A DNA stretch of 20,874 bases, taken from NCBI GenBank assembly GCA_033557675.1, contig JAWQRM010000629.1, positions 1-20,874 on the forward strand. The letters run 5' to 3'. The position numbers and the translations under genes were made by a program. The notes under the pieces were generated by a model that saw nothing but the letters and a program-made list of their open reading frames with translations, was not told where the DNA came from and searched no databases. The first letter of the stretch is position 1, and every line of letters starts with the position of its first letter. Positions 1 through 9,205 of this stretch are shown piece after piece. This DNA is from Coptodactyla brooksi (taxonomy: Eukaryota; Arthropoda; Insecta; Coleoptera; Scarabaeidae).

Positions 1-48
1 AACTAAATCTTACAACATATAAACATATACCTATGTATGTTATAAAGT

Positions 49-760
49 GTTAAATTTAATTTATCTTTATTTTATCTCTGAAGAGGATCAATTAGAATGA
101 CGTCAAAAAGTTGATAAGTGCCCAACTTGATATAAACGATATATATTCGTATGGAACTTGCAAGAGAATTGCAATTTTTACATAATTGTTGTTAATTGAT
201 ATGGTGCAAAACATTTTTTCGCCATAACGAGCTACAAGAGGCTTGAAGGCCACATTATTGTAGTTCATTTCATTGAAAAAAATAATATGTTTTTGTATTT
301 TAATGAAAAAATTATAAATTCCATAAATACTAGCTTCAATATCAAAATGTTATATTTACATTGTATCCTTACGTTACCATTTACCATTCAGAACATCAAA
401 GTTAAATTTGTAATGTTTCTATTATGCAGCTATTGTGTTTATTTTCTAGTATAACAATGAGGAGAACTAAAGAGAATATTAAAATTTATTAACAAATAAG
501 GGAAATTAAGATTTATTTAGTACAAAACAAAAATCTCTATTTAAGATAGAATCCAAATTTTCAGGAACTTTGAAAGTTGAAAGTTCAAACTTGATTGCAC
601 CATTAATATTTCTGTTGTAATCATAACACCAGCGGATGGAAAATTCCAAACAGTGTTTTCTTATTTGAATAATTTCGAATTTCTATCGAATCTTGTTAAA
701 TTTAATTTACCTCTATTTTATTTCTCAAAAGTATCAATTAAAATGATGTCGAAAAGTTGA
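49..760. repeat. Old direct duplication of 66 bp (49-114 and 695-760)
   Basis: The stretches 49-114 and 695-760 align over their whole length with about nine differences (roughly 86% identity). Both begin GTTAAATTTAATTTA and both end in AAAAGTTGA. The 580 bp between them shows no gene and no other clear repeat. This could be the paired ends of a decayed element or a dispersed repeat that landed twice. No coding signal accompanies it. Confidence 0.6.
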
Positions 761-975
761 AGAGATAAAAGTTGCAATAAACGTCATCAGTCCAAGCTGT
801 AATTTAGCTTAGAGTTGATCGTGATATTCTACCAAAAATTTTGTAAAGAACTCCCATAAATGTTGCAAACCAATTTGGACAATGACATTCTGTCAATAGT
901 ACAGAACCGAAGAAAATATTTTCACACATAAACTTTGCAACGTCAGCTGCCAGAATATATAATGTATAAAAAAAA

Positions 976-1000
976 CGAAATTACTTTTCGAACAACCCAA
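976..1000 (-). mobile_element. Mariner-like terminal inverted repeat (one end only)
   Basis: Read on the minus strand, 1000 to 976 starts TTGGGTTGTTCGAAAAGTAA and continues TTTCG. This is the style of terminal repeat seen in Tc1/mariner elements of insects (TTGGGTTG..., then AAGTAATTTCG). A TA dinucleotide, the target site of this superfamily, sits immediately outside at 1001-1002. If real, the element extends toward lower coordinates. I found no matching inverted end between 1 and 975 and no transposase frame, so only one end of a decayed or MITE-like copy is supported. Confidence 0.5.
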
Positions 1001-1340
1001 TAATAAAATGAAAAAAAAATAAATAAATAACAATCATGCATTATTTTTTATTTGTTTCAGAAAAATAGAAAGAGAAATATACTTGTGCAGACAAGAAACT
1101 AGAAAACTTAGAATTACTAATTTGTGATACCTCATTGACATGTCCCCTTTATTGCTATTTTCAATACTGTTATTTTCTCGTATATATGCTGGAATGCTGT
1201 TTTATTGTACTAGATTAATTGGCTAAAATAGAGGATGGGAACTGGTATTTACCTGGATATTTATTGCCGGATTTTTTAGGATTTCTCTGAATATTTATAG
1301 GTTTTGGTGATTCCCATTACCTAAGTTTTTTTTTATGCTG

Positions 1341-1365
1341 ACCCCCCTCCCCCCTTCTCGTCCCC
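1341..1365 (+). other. C-rich tract in AT-rich DNA
   Basis: Positions 1342-1365 read C6-T-C6-TTCTCGT-C4, preceded by a run of T. On the minus strand this gives three G-runs of 4 to 6. One run is missing for a canonical three-tetrad quadruplex, so only a weaker G-rich structure is possible. The tract stands out sharply from its surroundings, but no function can be read from it. Confidence 0.4.
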
Positions 1366-1466
1366 TATATATTAGACATTTGTTTAATTTCGGAAATGTT
1401 AAGTTAAAGAATATTTGTTCCAACTTTTGAAACAATATTTCATATAGAAGCAAATTTCAGAAGCAC

Positions 1467-1799
1467 TTGCTTCTGAAACACCTGTCTACAAAAAGTTTCT
1501 TCGTTCTCGAATTTCGCAAACGAAAGGATTGCGTCAAAAAACTAATAGTCAACGTCCGATTTGTTATTATACTTGGCCTGAAAACAATCAAAGCACTCCG
1601 TAGCATTTTGTTTATTGTTCCATGTCTACATATTTTTTCGCCTAATGTCAATATTTTACATCAAAACGAGGTCGCCCTAAATTCATTCGGACATTCATAT
1701 TTATTCCATTTTGGTACCATCAATTGCAGGTTGAGGTTGGTTCAAGGTCGCCCACTTGATATATCGTTTTATTTAGCTTTATATCTCACCTACTACTAA
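1467..1799 (+). other. Open frame of 110 codons, unrecognised, doubtful
   Basis: This frame opens with TTG rather than ATG and runs 110 codons to TAA. The minus strand is also open for 64 codons over 1457-1651. At this base composition a 110-codon frame is longer than expected by chance, but the product has no motif I recognise, no methionine start and no clear splice sites. A perfect 11-bp inverted repeat with a 2-nt spacer (TTTCAGAAGCA, 1455-1478) lies across its beginning. It is most likely part of an old mobile element or chance. Confidence 0.12.
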
Positions 1800-2739
1800 G
1801 TTGTTCATTGTCTACAGATAATAGAATGCTATATTCATTCAAATGCATATTTTTGTAGCGTACGTATGTTACAATTGAAAAAAATATAGGAAACCTTGCA
1901 TTTAAACGATAAAAAGTTGAAACGTGTGACGTTTGAATGATCTGCACCTTTTATTAATAAAAAAAAAGTGTCAATATATCTTTTAAGTGTTGATTAGTGA
2001 GATTACGTTAGAACAATATAACCAATATCGCTTTAAAATAATTTATTGTACTTCTATGCAATCGTAAGATAAACATACATATAAGGAATAATAATTGGGA
2101 TAGTGTTTGTGTTAGTGTAATACCAAAAGGTAAGCTTCTAATTATAACATTTTTTATTTATTTATTCATTGTTATGCCATTTATTCTAAACGCTTTCAAA
2201 CTTAAAAGAACACCCCGTATATTATTGTATCACGATAATTTATGCACATATAATTTATACACTTAGATTGGCTTGGCTGCTTGTTATTCCTACGAGAGGC
2301 GTGGCTTAGTATGACTTCGTTTCACCGAATGGAATTATCATATTAATCCTAACGATTTTAGGTTGTAAAACAGTATTATTTCTATATAGTAAAATCAATA
2401 ATAATGTTTTGAAAAAAAAAATAGTAATTCTAACATACTAAAATAAAAAAAGTAATAAATGAATGTTATTTATTTCTTTTTTTTCTATTTCTTTTCGTTA
2501 CCTATTTCATTTCCAATCTAAATTAATTTTGAGGTTTAATAGAAAAAATATTGTTTGATGTATTTAAATGATAAATAGGAAAAGTTATATTAATATAGGT
2601 ACGTTTGGAAGCCAAAGGTTCCAAAATTCACAATTTTACGAATGTGCGTCTTGATCGAATGTGTGATTATTCAAATTAAATAAATCAAATAAATACAAGT
2701 TGCATTGATTGCAACCAACTGACAAATGACTTCAATTTT
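1800..2739. other. AT-rich stretch without a gene
   Basis: I see no coding signal here. A good splice-donor-like string (AAAAG then GTAAGC, junction 2129/2130) is present but has no partner exon. ACACCCCGTATA at 2210-2221 resembles the edge motif seen at other repeats in this window. A slightly GC-richer patch lies at about 2265-2330. Confidence 0.4.
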
Positions 2740-2890
2740 CTGTCAGTTTTGACAGTTAATAAAGGTTATTAATTAATAACCTAATTTAATTAATTAATTT
2801 TTTTATTAGTTAATAAAGGTTATCAGTTACTTTTCATAGATGGCTCTCATTTGTTAGCTGACAGTTCAGTTATCAACTATCATTTAGACA
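2740..2890. repeat. Palindrome-rich TGTCA/TGACA repeat fragment
   Basis: The stretch 2740-2760 (CTGTCA, GTTT, TGACAG, TTAAT) is identical over 21 bp to 12910-12930. A perfect 20-bp palindrome, AGGTTATTAATTAATAACCT, lies at 2763-2782. The string AGTTAATAAAGGTTAT occurs twice, near 2755 and 2808. This looks like the remains of a small dispersed element with inverted-repeat character, related to the copy at 12860-12930. Confidence 0.45.
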
Positions 2891-3207
2891 GTTCCTATTT
2901 TATCTTTTTTAAACAACTAAATAATGGATCGATATAATGATACACTTACTTATAGTTTGTTGTCAATTTTTTTATACACTTACCTTTATAGTTTGTAGCC
3001 TTTAGTATTTCTTAGTGAAACTTGTAATTTTTTAATATGTATTAAAAAATACATAAATTATTTTTAAGTCTTTAAATAACTCAGTTTAAATGTTTCATAA
3101 ATAAAACCATTTTATTTAATTCAAATTGTTAATGTACACCATATTATTGGACAACAATTAATTTCTGGGGCAGAGAAAGCAATATTTTGAAAAAAATAAT
3201 TATTTTT

Positions 3208-3254
3208 CAATGATTTTGATCCTAAAAATATAATTTTTAGGATCAAAATCGTTG
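3208..3254. repeat. Strong hairpin, 18-bp perfect arms (22 with one mismatch)
   Basis: GATTTTGATCCTAAAAAT (3212-3229) is followed by the loop ATA and then its exact reverse complement (3233-3250). The pairing extends to 3208 and 3254 with one T/G mismatch. The other M copy lacks this inverted repeat, so it arose in or inserted into copy 1. Confidence 0.8.
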
Positions 3255-3439
3255 ATCCACAGACTAAGCTTATGTTTTTGAAAATGTTATGTGGATATTT
3301 AACTGTCTTTAGTAACATTAAGGAAAACAAAAACTCTTTAATAACATTAAATAAAAAACATTAGCTAATATTATGTTTTTTAAAATGTTATGTGAATATT
3401 TGACTGTTTTTAAACAAAAATATACTAACGAACAATGTC

Positions 3440-3513
3440 TTAATAATAATAATAATAATTAGTATTATTATTAAACTAGATTATTATTATTATTATTTAA
3501 TAATGATAATAAT
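3440..3513. repeat. AAT/ATT microsatellite with strand switch
   Basis: TAA/AAT triplets run to about 3460. They are followed by ATTATTATT, then a second ATT run, and end in AATAATGATAATAAT. The switch of strand makes the tract self-complementary. The matching place in M copy 2 (about 5788-5800) has only four triplets, so this is an expansion specific to copy 1. Confidence 0.8.
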
Positions 3514-3680
3514 CTATTTTATAATTTTTTAAACGTTCCATTTGAGATGCTTATTCAAATTCTTATTTTAATCATTCGTTAATCCATAGACCTCGGATGT
3601 AAAATTCAGAATACCCTGTACAGATTTTCATAATTAATGACCCTCCAGATAAAAGAATAGGGACACCTTGTCAAACAACG

Positions 3681-4564
3681 GATCAAATGTCAAATTGACA
3701 AGACAAATGTCAAATTGACAGGATAAATATCAAATTGACATTTCAAGTGTCACACATTGACAGGTAAAATGTCAAATTGGCATTTTAAGTGTTAAATTGA
3801 CAGATTCAAACGTCAAATTGATTGGACAAATGTCAAATTGCCATTTCAAGTGTCAAATTGACAGGTTAAAGGTCAAGTTTAGAGTACAAATGTAAAACTA
3901 ACAGGATAAATGTTAAATTGACATTTCAAGTGTCAAACTGAAACGTCAAACTGTCAGGACAAACGTCAGCTTGATAGGACAAACATCAAATTGAGAGGTC
4001 AAGTGTCAAATTGACAATTCAAACGCCAAATTGACAAGACAAATGTCAAATTGATATTTCAAACGTGAAACTTGATACGTCAGAATGACAGGACAAATGT
4101 CAAATTGATAGAACAATTGTAAAATTGACAGGACAAATGTTCAATTGACAGTACAAATGTCATATTGACACTTCAGGTGTCACATTGATTGGTAAAACTT
4201 CAAGTTGACAGGACAAATCTAAGTTAATATTCCAAGTGTCAAAATGGAATTTGACAAATATTAAATTGACACTACACACGTCATATTGACGTTTCAAGTA
4301 TCAAATTAACCGGTCAAACATCAAATTGACAGGACAAAAGTCCAATTTTAGGTATCAAATCAGCAGGTCGAACGTCAAATTAACAGGGCAGATGTCAAAT
4401 TAGTACGACAATAAAATAAAATATCAAATTGACAGGATAAATATAAAATTGACATTTCAAATGTCACATTGACAGGTGAAATATCAAATTGACATTTTAA
4501 GTGTTAAATTGACAGATTCAAACGTCAAATTGACAGGACAAATGTCAAATTTTGGCATTTCAAA
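3681..4564. repeat. Minisatellite array 1, 20-bp unit (about 44 units)
   Basis: The basic unit is about AAATTGACAGGACAAATGTC. Every unit joins TGTCA and TTGACA, so a near-palindrome TGTCAAATTGACA recurs each 20 bp. Two unit flavours alternate, one with 'GGACAAATG' and one with 'TTTCAAGTG'. A block of about 125 bp at the start (3717-3840) is repeated at the end (4431-4552), which shows higher-order structure. The units are diverged, so the array is not freshly amplified. There is no coding content. Confidence 0.9.
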
Positions 4565-5484
4565 AGTAAAAAGTAATGGATGATTATTATTTAGGTATTT
4601 TCTGTAGTGCATTTATATTCGCTGTTAAAATTTCTCCACAGAATGTAAGAGTATGACCAAACAAATTAAGTGAAAGTGAAATCAGGTTCCGGCTCCACAC
4701 GAAATATCTTTTGGGTTAACTTTTACGTAACACCTGTCGATGGAAATATCACTTTCGTTGCGTCTCGAATATTCCCTGTAGATCCCCGTACAAGGTCAGG
4801 CGACGGAGGAAAACAAAAAGACTGATAGTTAAACCTTCGGTAATCACGTGTCATTAGCATATCCGAGGAGCAATAAGCGATTTTGATGCGTGTCATTAAT
4901 GGTCTTGTTTTTATTAGAACCGCTTTAATGACTTTTAAACCTTTTGCAATTTATCACAGTTAAAATATAAAATTCAGTGCTGGGTCATACAAACATGTTA
5001 TCCCCCACTACTACAGTTTTTTTTGTATTATTGCAAATTGTAAATATATAACAGGAACAGAACAATCGTAAAACTTAAAAAAATATTTTCAGTGAAGCGG
5101 CAAAAAAACTCCGCACACAACTTTCTCTTACGTGGATCCTGGTTGAATTTTAAACGTGCTTTTGCAATGTTTTGGGGAAACGTGTGGTATAATTAACAAT
5201 TAATTGGTCGTAACTTTGTTTAACATCTTGATTTAGTAGTTATTTTTACATTGAATTTAGACACTTCCACCAATTTGAAATATTCACTTGAAATATTGAA
5301 ATTCGGAATTTTTAATGAAGTAATTACAAATTAAATATTCCATATAAATTAGTTACTACATGAACTTATTGCAGTTCTAGTCGACTGATAGATTCTTAAA
5401 GAATTAACTTAATTTTGCGAATATATATATGGGAAATAAAACTATTCAAATTAGTACAAATTAATTCAAATTTTTATTATTTCT
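4565..5484. other. Non-repeat spacer with GC-richer island (4670-4930)
   Basis: Between the two M copies, 4670-4930 is clearly richer in G+C than its flanks and has no open frame of note. It holds a CACGTG E-box (4845-4850) and several homeodomain-type cores (CATTAGCAT, CATTAATGG, TTTAATGA) within 90 bp. It could be a conserved regulatory element or an unrelated exon-free segment. The remainder is AT-rich without features. Confidence 0.3.
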
Positions 5485-5973
5485 TCAAATTGTCAATGTG
5501 CACAATATTGTTGGACAACAATCAATTTCTGGGACAGAGGAAGCAATATTTCGAAGAAAATATAATAAAGGAAATCATTCCTATGCATAGCAACCTTATA
5601 GAATTCGATTGTTAAATATTCGATTGACAATTGAATTTGTTAAACACTTAAACTAATCTCGGAAGCACAAAAAACGATTTTTCAAATCCTGACCATTGGT
5701 CCACAGCTGATATTATGTTATTGAAAATGTTATGTAGATATTTGACTGCCTTTGAACAAAAATATACTAACAAACAATGTCTTAACACTTAATAATAATA
5801 ATCTAGTTTATAATTTTCGACGTTCCATTTGGGATACTTATTCAAAATCTCTTTTTAAATCATTCTTTAATCCATAAACCTGTGATGTGAAATTCGAAAC
5901 ACCTTGGACAGGTTTTCATAATTAATGATCTTCCAGATAAAAGAATAGGGACAAGGTGTCCCTATTCTTTTAT
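5485..5973 (+). mobile_element. Head of composite element M, copy 2
   Basis: This is homologous to 3121-3680. It has the same order of motifs, from TCAAATTGTCAATGTGCACA through the GTTATGTAGATATTTGACTG segment to CCAGATAAAAGAATAGGGACA, and then a 20-bp minisatellite. It lacks the hairpin, internal duplication and expanded AAT tract of copy 1. Instead it has its own stretch at about 5560-5680 and a perfect palindrome at its junction with the array. It is non-coding. Confidence 0.6.
5937..5973. repeat. Perfect 37-bp palindrome at the head/array junction
   Basis: The 17-nt arm ATAAAAGAATAGGGACA (5937-5953) is followed by the loop AGG (5954-5956) and then the exact reverse complement of the arm (5957-5973). 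M copy 1 has only the left arm (3649-3665), followed by CCTTGTC. The palindrome is therefore a derived state. Confidence 0.9.
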
Positions 5974-7246
5974 CGGGTCAAACGTCAAATTGACAAGACA
6001 AATGTCAAATTGACAGGATAAATATCAAATTGACATTTCATGTCTCATATTGACAGGTGAAACGTCAAACTGACATTTCAGATGTTAAATTGACAGATCC
6101 AAACGTCAAATTGACAGAACAAATGTCAAATTGACAGGAGAAATGTCAAATTGACAGCACAAATATCAAATTGGCATTTCAAGTATCAAACTGACAGAAC
6201 AAATATCAAATTGACAGAACAAATGTTAAATTGACAGCTCAAACGTCAAATGGACAGAACACATGTCAAATTGTCATTTCAAATGTCAAATTGACAGGTT
6301 AAACACAAAGTTGACAGTACAAATGAAAAACTAACAGAATAAATATTCAATTGACGTTTCGAGCGTCAAACGGACAGGTGAAACGTCAAATTGACAGGAT
6401 AAATGTCAAATTGACTGGACAAATGGTAAATTGACAGATCAAATGTGAAATTGGGAGGACAAATGTCAAATTGACATTTTAAGTGTCGAACTGAAACGTC
6501 AAATTGAGAGAACAAACGTCAAATTGATATGACAAATGTCAAAGTGCCAGGACAAATGTTAACTTGATAGGACAAACCTCAAATTAACAATTCAAACACC
6601 AAATTGACAAGACAAATGTTAGATTGACAGTACATATGTCATATTGGCATTGCAAGTGTCAAATTGACACGTCAAACGTCAAATTGGCAGATCAAACGCC
6701 AAATTGATAGGATAAATATCAAGTTAACATTTCAAGTACTAAACTAATATGTCAAATTAACAGGATAAATGTCAAATTCACGGGAAAAGTATAAAATTGA
6801 TTGGACAAATGTTAAATTGGTAGTACAAATATCACATTGACATTTCAAGTGTCAAATTGACAGGTCAAACGTAAAATTGACAGGATAAATATCAAGTTAA
6901 CATTTCGAGTGCCAAATTAACACATCATATTAACAGGACAAATATTAAATTCACGGGACAAGTATAAAATTGATAGAACAAATGTTAAATTGACAGTACA
7001 AATGTCATATTGACATTTCAAGTGTCAAATTGACAGGTCAAACGTCAAAATTGACAGTACAAACGTCCAATTGACTTTAGTAATAACAAACTGACAGACG
7101 AAATGTCAAATTGACAGTGCAAATATGAAATTTTCTTTCGTAGTGTCAAATTGACAGGACAAACGTCAAATTGACGTTTCAAACGTCAAATTGGCAGGTT
7201 AAACGTCAAAGGGGCAGGTTAAACGTCAAATTTGACAGGACAAAAA
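5974..7246. repeat. Minisatellite array 2, 20-bp unit (about 63 units)
   Basis: This is the same unit family as 3681-4564. The opening block (from about 6012) matches the opening block of array 1 (from 3717), so both arrays descend from one ancestral array. A later higher-order repeat of about 173 bp is present twice in a row (6711-6883 and 6884-7056), marked by GATAAATATCAAGTTAACAT. The array ends with two or three degenerate units and then unrelated sequence. Confidence 0.9.
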
Positions 7247-7640
7247 TTGCAACAAAAGAAAATGCAGTAATTTTTTTCCTATTAAATATAAGGACCCTCA
7301 ACACAAAGCATTATTACGTTTACCTTGGTTATAATGAATGTTAAGTCATTCCGTCGTGTTTTTCGCGTTGTAATTTTTTTTTGTGAATTTCAAAAGGTGC
7401 GTTAATGGTAGTGTTTACGAATTGTTGCTGCGCAGTATGTTGTCTCGGTCTTGCAAAGGTGGCCATTAAGCGAACAAGGTACGGTTTACCGGTTAAGCAG
7501 GTTCTGCTTACTCCAGGTATTTGGAACACTTCTGTAAGAGCAGTCGAAGTATGTCGATTCATTTTCCTTCATTACTTTTCCCAGCGTTTTACGAAACATT
7601 CGTTACCCGTATCCATATGTCTTCCAAAAGAATAAGGACA
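7247..7640. other. GC-richer island with overlapping open frames
   Basis: From about 7330 the base composition rises. The plus frame 7405-7635 (76 codons, starts ATG) and the minus frame 7341-7562 overlap. Two open strands at once suggest composition rather than coding. Neither product has a motif I recognise. The string ACCGGTT (in GGTTTACCGGTTAAG, about 7484-7498) fits the core of a Grainyhead-type site. This could be an exon, an old gene fragment or a regulatory element; I cannot choose. Confidence 0.2.
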
Positions 7641-7972
7641 ATATAGCCCCCAAAAGTATTTTGGATTTATTGGCGTTTGAAAGCTAATAACAAAAAAACT
7701 AAGGGACAAAAATTAATATAGGAAGCAATGTAAGATAGGGAATTTAGTTCTTAATGGTATTCTAAAAAATCGTTTACGTCGATAAAGCCATTGAAGAGAT
7801 ATGATAAAAAAAAAACAAATTCTAAAATTATTGAGATATCTACGTAGCCTTCGATATGAATGAGATCTTATCATCGCATACGATAAAATCTTAAAAATCT
7901 TGAAATTAAGCTTATAAGTGGATATGACAAAATACAATCCAGATTTGGTAATACAAACAATAATTAACCTAA

Positions 7973-8449
7973 CGGAAAATACCAAAAGAAATAAATTTCA
8001 TTGACGGAGAAGTCATTAAAAAAATTACTTTTGAAATGTCATTATTAGCAGACGTTATTTCAACACCAGCACTACAAGGATATGAAATTGATGTGCACGT
8101 CCACACAACGAGCGAATGGATTAATTTAGCAATTGTGATGCCTCCTCTTCAAACCACTTCCTGGAGAAGGCCTTCTTAAAAGCTTGTTATGTATTCAGAT
8201 CTGACGCGTTTAAGTAACGTATGTAAGATGTCTTCATTTCTAGCAGTCCTTGAACATTTCCTTGCGTGATGTAACACGAAATTTGGTACAGCGATAGAAT
8301 CGACAAAAATAAGGTTTACGTATTTTTTTATACGTGCGGTAAAAGCCCCAGGGGCGGGTAATAAGGGTTGCAAATTGAGGGAAAAAGTATTTATTCTCTT
8401 GTATATTGAAAACGAAAACTATTATCGAAATGGGGTAAATGCAAGCTGA
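7973..8449 (+). pseudogene. Possible decayed coding stretch, unrecognised
   Basis: One frame stays readable from 7973 to the TGA at 8447-8449, interrupted only by TAA at 8177 and TGA at 8267. That is two internal stops in about 158 codons, where about ten would be expected at this composition. The first open part includes an ATG at 8036 followed by SLLADVISTPALQGYEIDVH and ends PPLQTTSWRRPS. I do not recognise the product. The minus strand is also open over 8176-8373, which weakens the case. No splice sites or conserved domain are visible. It could be an old gene or mobile-element fragment, or a chance run in a GC-richer patch. Confidence 0.2.
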
Positions 8450-8628
8450 TATTCATTTTCAAAGAGCTTCCTATTAATATATCACTCATCTAGTAGAAGG
8501 TTAAAATGGGTACACGTTGAAAAATATTAGTTATGTGTAACTAATATTACATAAAAATAATGTAAAAAATCTCATATGTCCTTATCCGATTTGTATTTGT
8601 TTTCAAGTTATAAGGTAAAACAAAATTT

Positions 8629-8765
8629 CTAGTGTTCTTTTATTAAATGTTCAAAAATACCACCATTGACCTCTAAACACTTCTGTTTATTTTAATATCG
8701 ACTGCAGTATTTCGAATACGTTGAATTAGTGCATCACGAGTGTACAAAGAAAGTGACAAAGAAAT
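8629..8765 (-). pseudogene. 3' end of a DUF4817-type / mariner-like transposase, degenerate
   Basis: Read on the minus strand, 8765-8694 gives YTRDALIQRIRNTAVDI. A shift of frame and a few bases later, 8685-8632 gives QKCLEVNGGIFEHLIKEH before TAG (8631-8629). An 'L..RI..A...I' helix followed by 'C....GGHFEHLL' and a stop is the usual C-terminal end of a large family of insect DDE transposases that often carry a DUF4817 helix-turn-helix. Only about 45 codons remain; the catalytic part is absent. At least one frameshift and a TAA (8694-8692) make it non-functional. The family assignment rests on this tail alone. Confidence 0.5.
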
Positions 8766-8784
8766 ATTCCATTGCTTTACATTA

Positions 8785-9185
8785 CAATAGACAAGAAATG
8801 TTTTGTTAGCTATAACACCTTGTATATCTGTTTATACGGACTTTTTTTCATAAAAGAATCTCCACTGAAAGTTTGTTATGCAATTATCAAGAACTAGTTC
8901 CTTGTAAGTGTCTCAAAAAAATTATTCATTCGTTTTACGTCCGGCTAGATTACAATTTTACTTTACTTATTCTAAGCTACCGAGAAAAACTGGTTAAATC
9001 CGCATACAAAGTGGATTAACTTTCTTCCTAAAGGCGGATGCATTCGCTTCAAGTGGAACTTTATCTTGAATAAATTGGAGGCAACTATTTCCAATAATTC
9101 CTAAGTAATTGCATGTGTTATGCATTTTCTTTTTAGCCGACAATTTTCCGAAATAATTATTGTTATTAAGATAAAGAAATTATTA
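8785..9185. mobile_element. Composite element E, copy 1: 5' segment
   Basis: This segment aligns nearly end to end with 14676-15007, from CAATAGACAAGAAATGTTTT to AAGATAAAGAAATTATT. Copy 1 contains about 69 bp (about 8911-8979, after CTTGTAAGTG and before CCGAGAAAAACTGG) that copy 2 lacks. Both carry ACACCYTGTATATCTGTTTA near the left edge. In each copy it lies directly upstream of the 313-bp tandem units. It has no conserved reading frame. Confidence 0.75.
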
Positions 9186-9205
9186 TACTTATTATTATTT
9201 ATCTT

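Larger units (their letters stand above)
3121..3680 (+). mobile_element. Head of composite element M, copy 1
   Basis: This block aligns with 5485-5973 over most of its length. Shared stretches begin TCAAATTGT-AATGT, include the 'GTTATGTGGATATTT / GTTATGTAGATATTT' segment, and end CCAGATAAAAGAATAGGGACA just before a minisatellite array in both copies. Copy 1 has three extras: a long hairpin (3208-3254), an internal tandem duplication of about 101 bp (3271-3311 repeated at 3372-3412), and an AAT/ATT microsatellite (3440-3513). It has no coding frame. Head plus array behaves as one dispersed non-autonomous unit; its class cannot be decided. Confidence 0.6.

Noticed and set aside
1341..1365. Canonical G-quadruplex on the minus strand
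   Set aside because: Only three G-runs of three or more are present within loop distance.
5415..5615. 66-codon plus-strand frame across the start of M copy 2
   Set aside because: It spans the edge of the repeat, the homologous part of copy 1 is not open, and the product is only AT-driven residues.
3681..7246. CRISPR array or bacterial -35 boxes (repeated TTGACA)
   Set aside because: Repeats are contiguous with no unique spacers, and TTGACA is part of the satellite unit in eukaryotic DNA.
7713..7985. Minus-strand open frame of 90 codons
   Set aside because: No recognisable motif and no support from context; hydrophobic and lysine-rich residues follow from AT-rich sequence.
8176..8373. Minus-strand open frame of 65 codons
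   Set aside because: It overlaps a more open plus-strand frame in a GC-richer patch; nothing recognised in the product.
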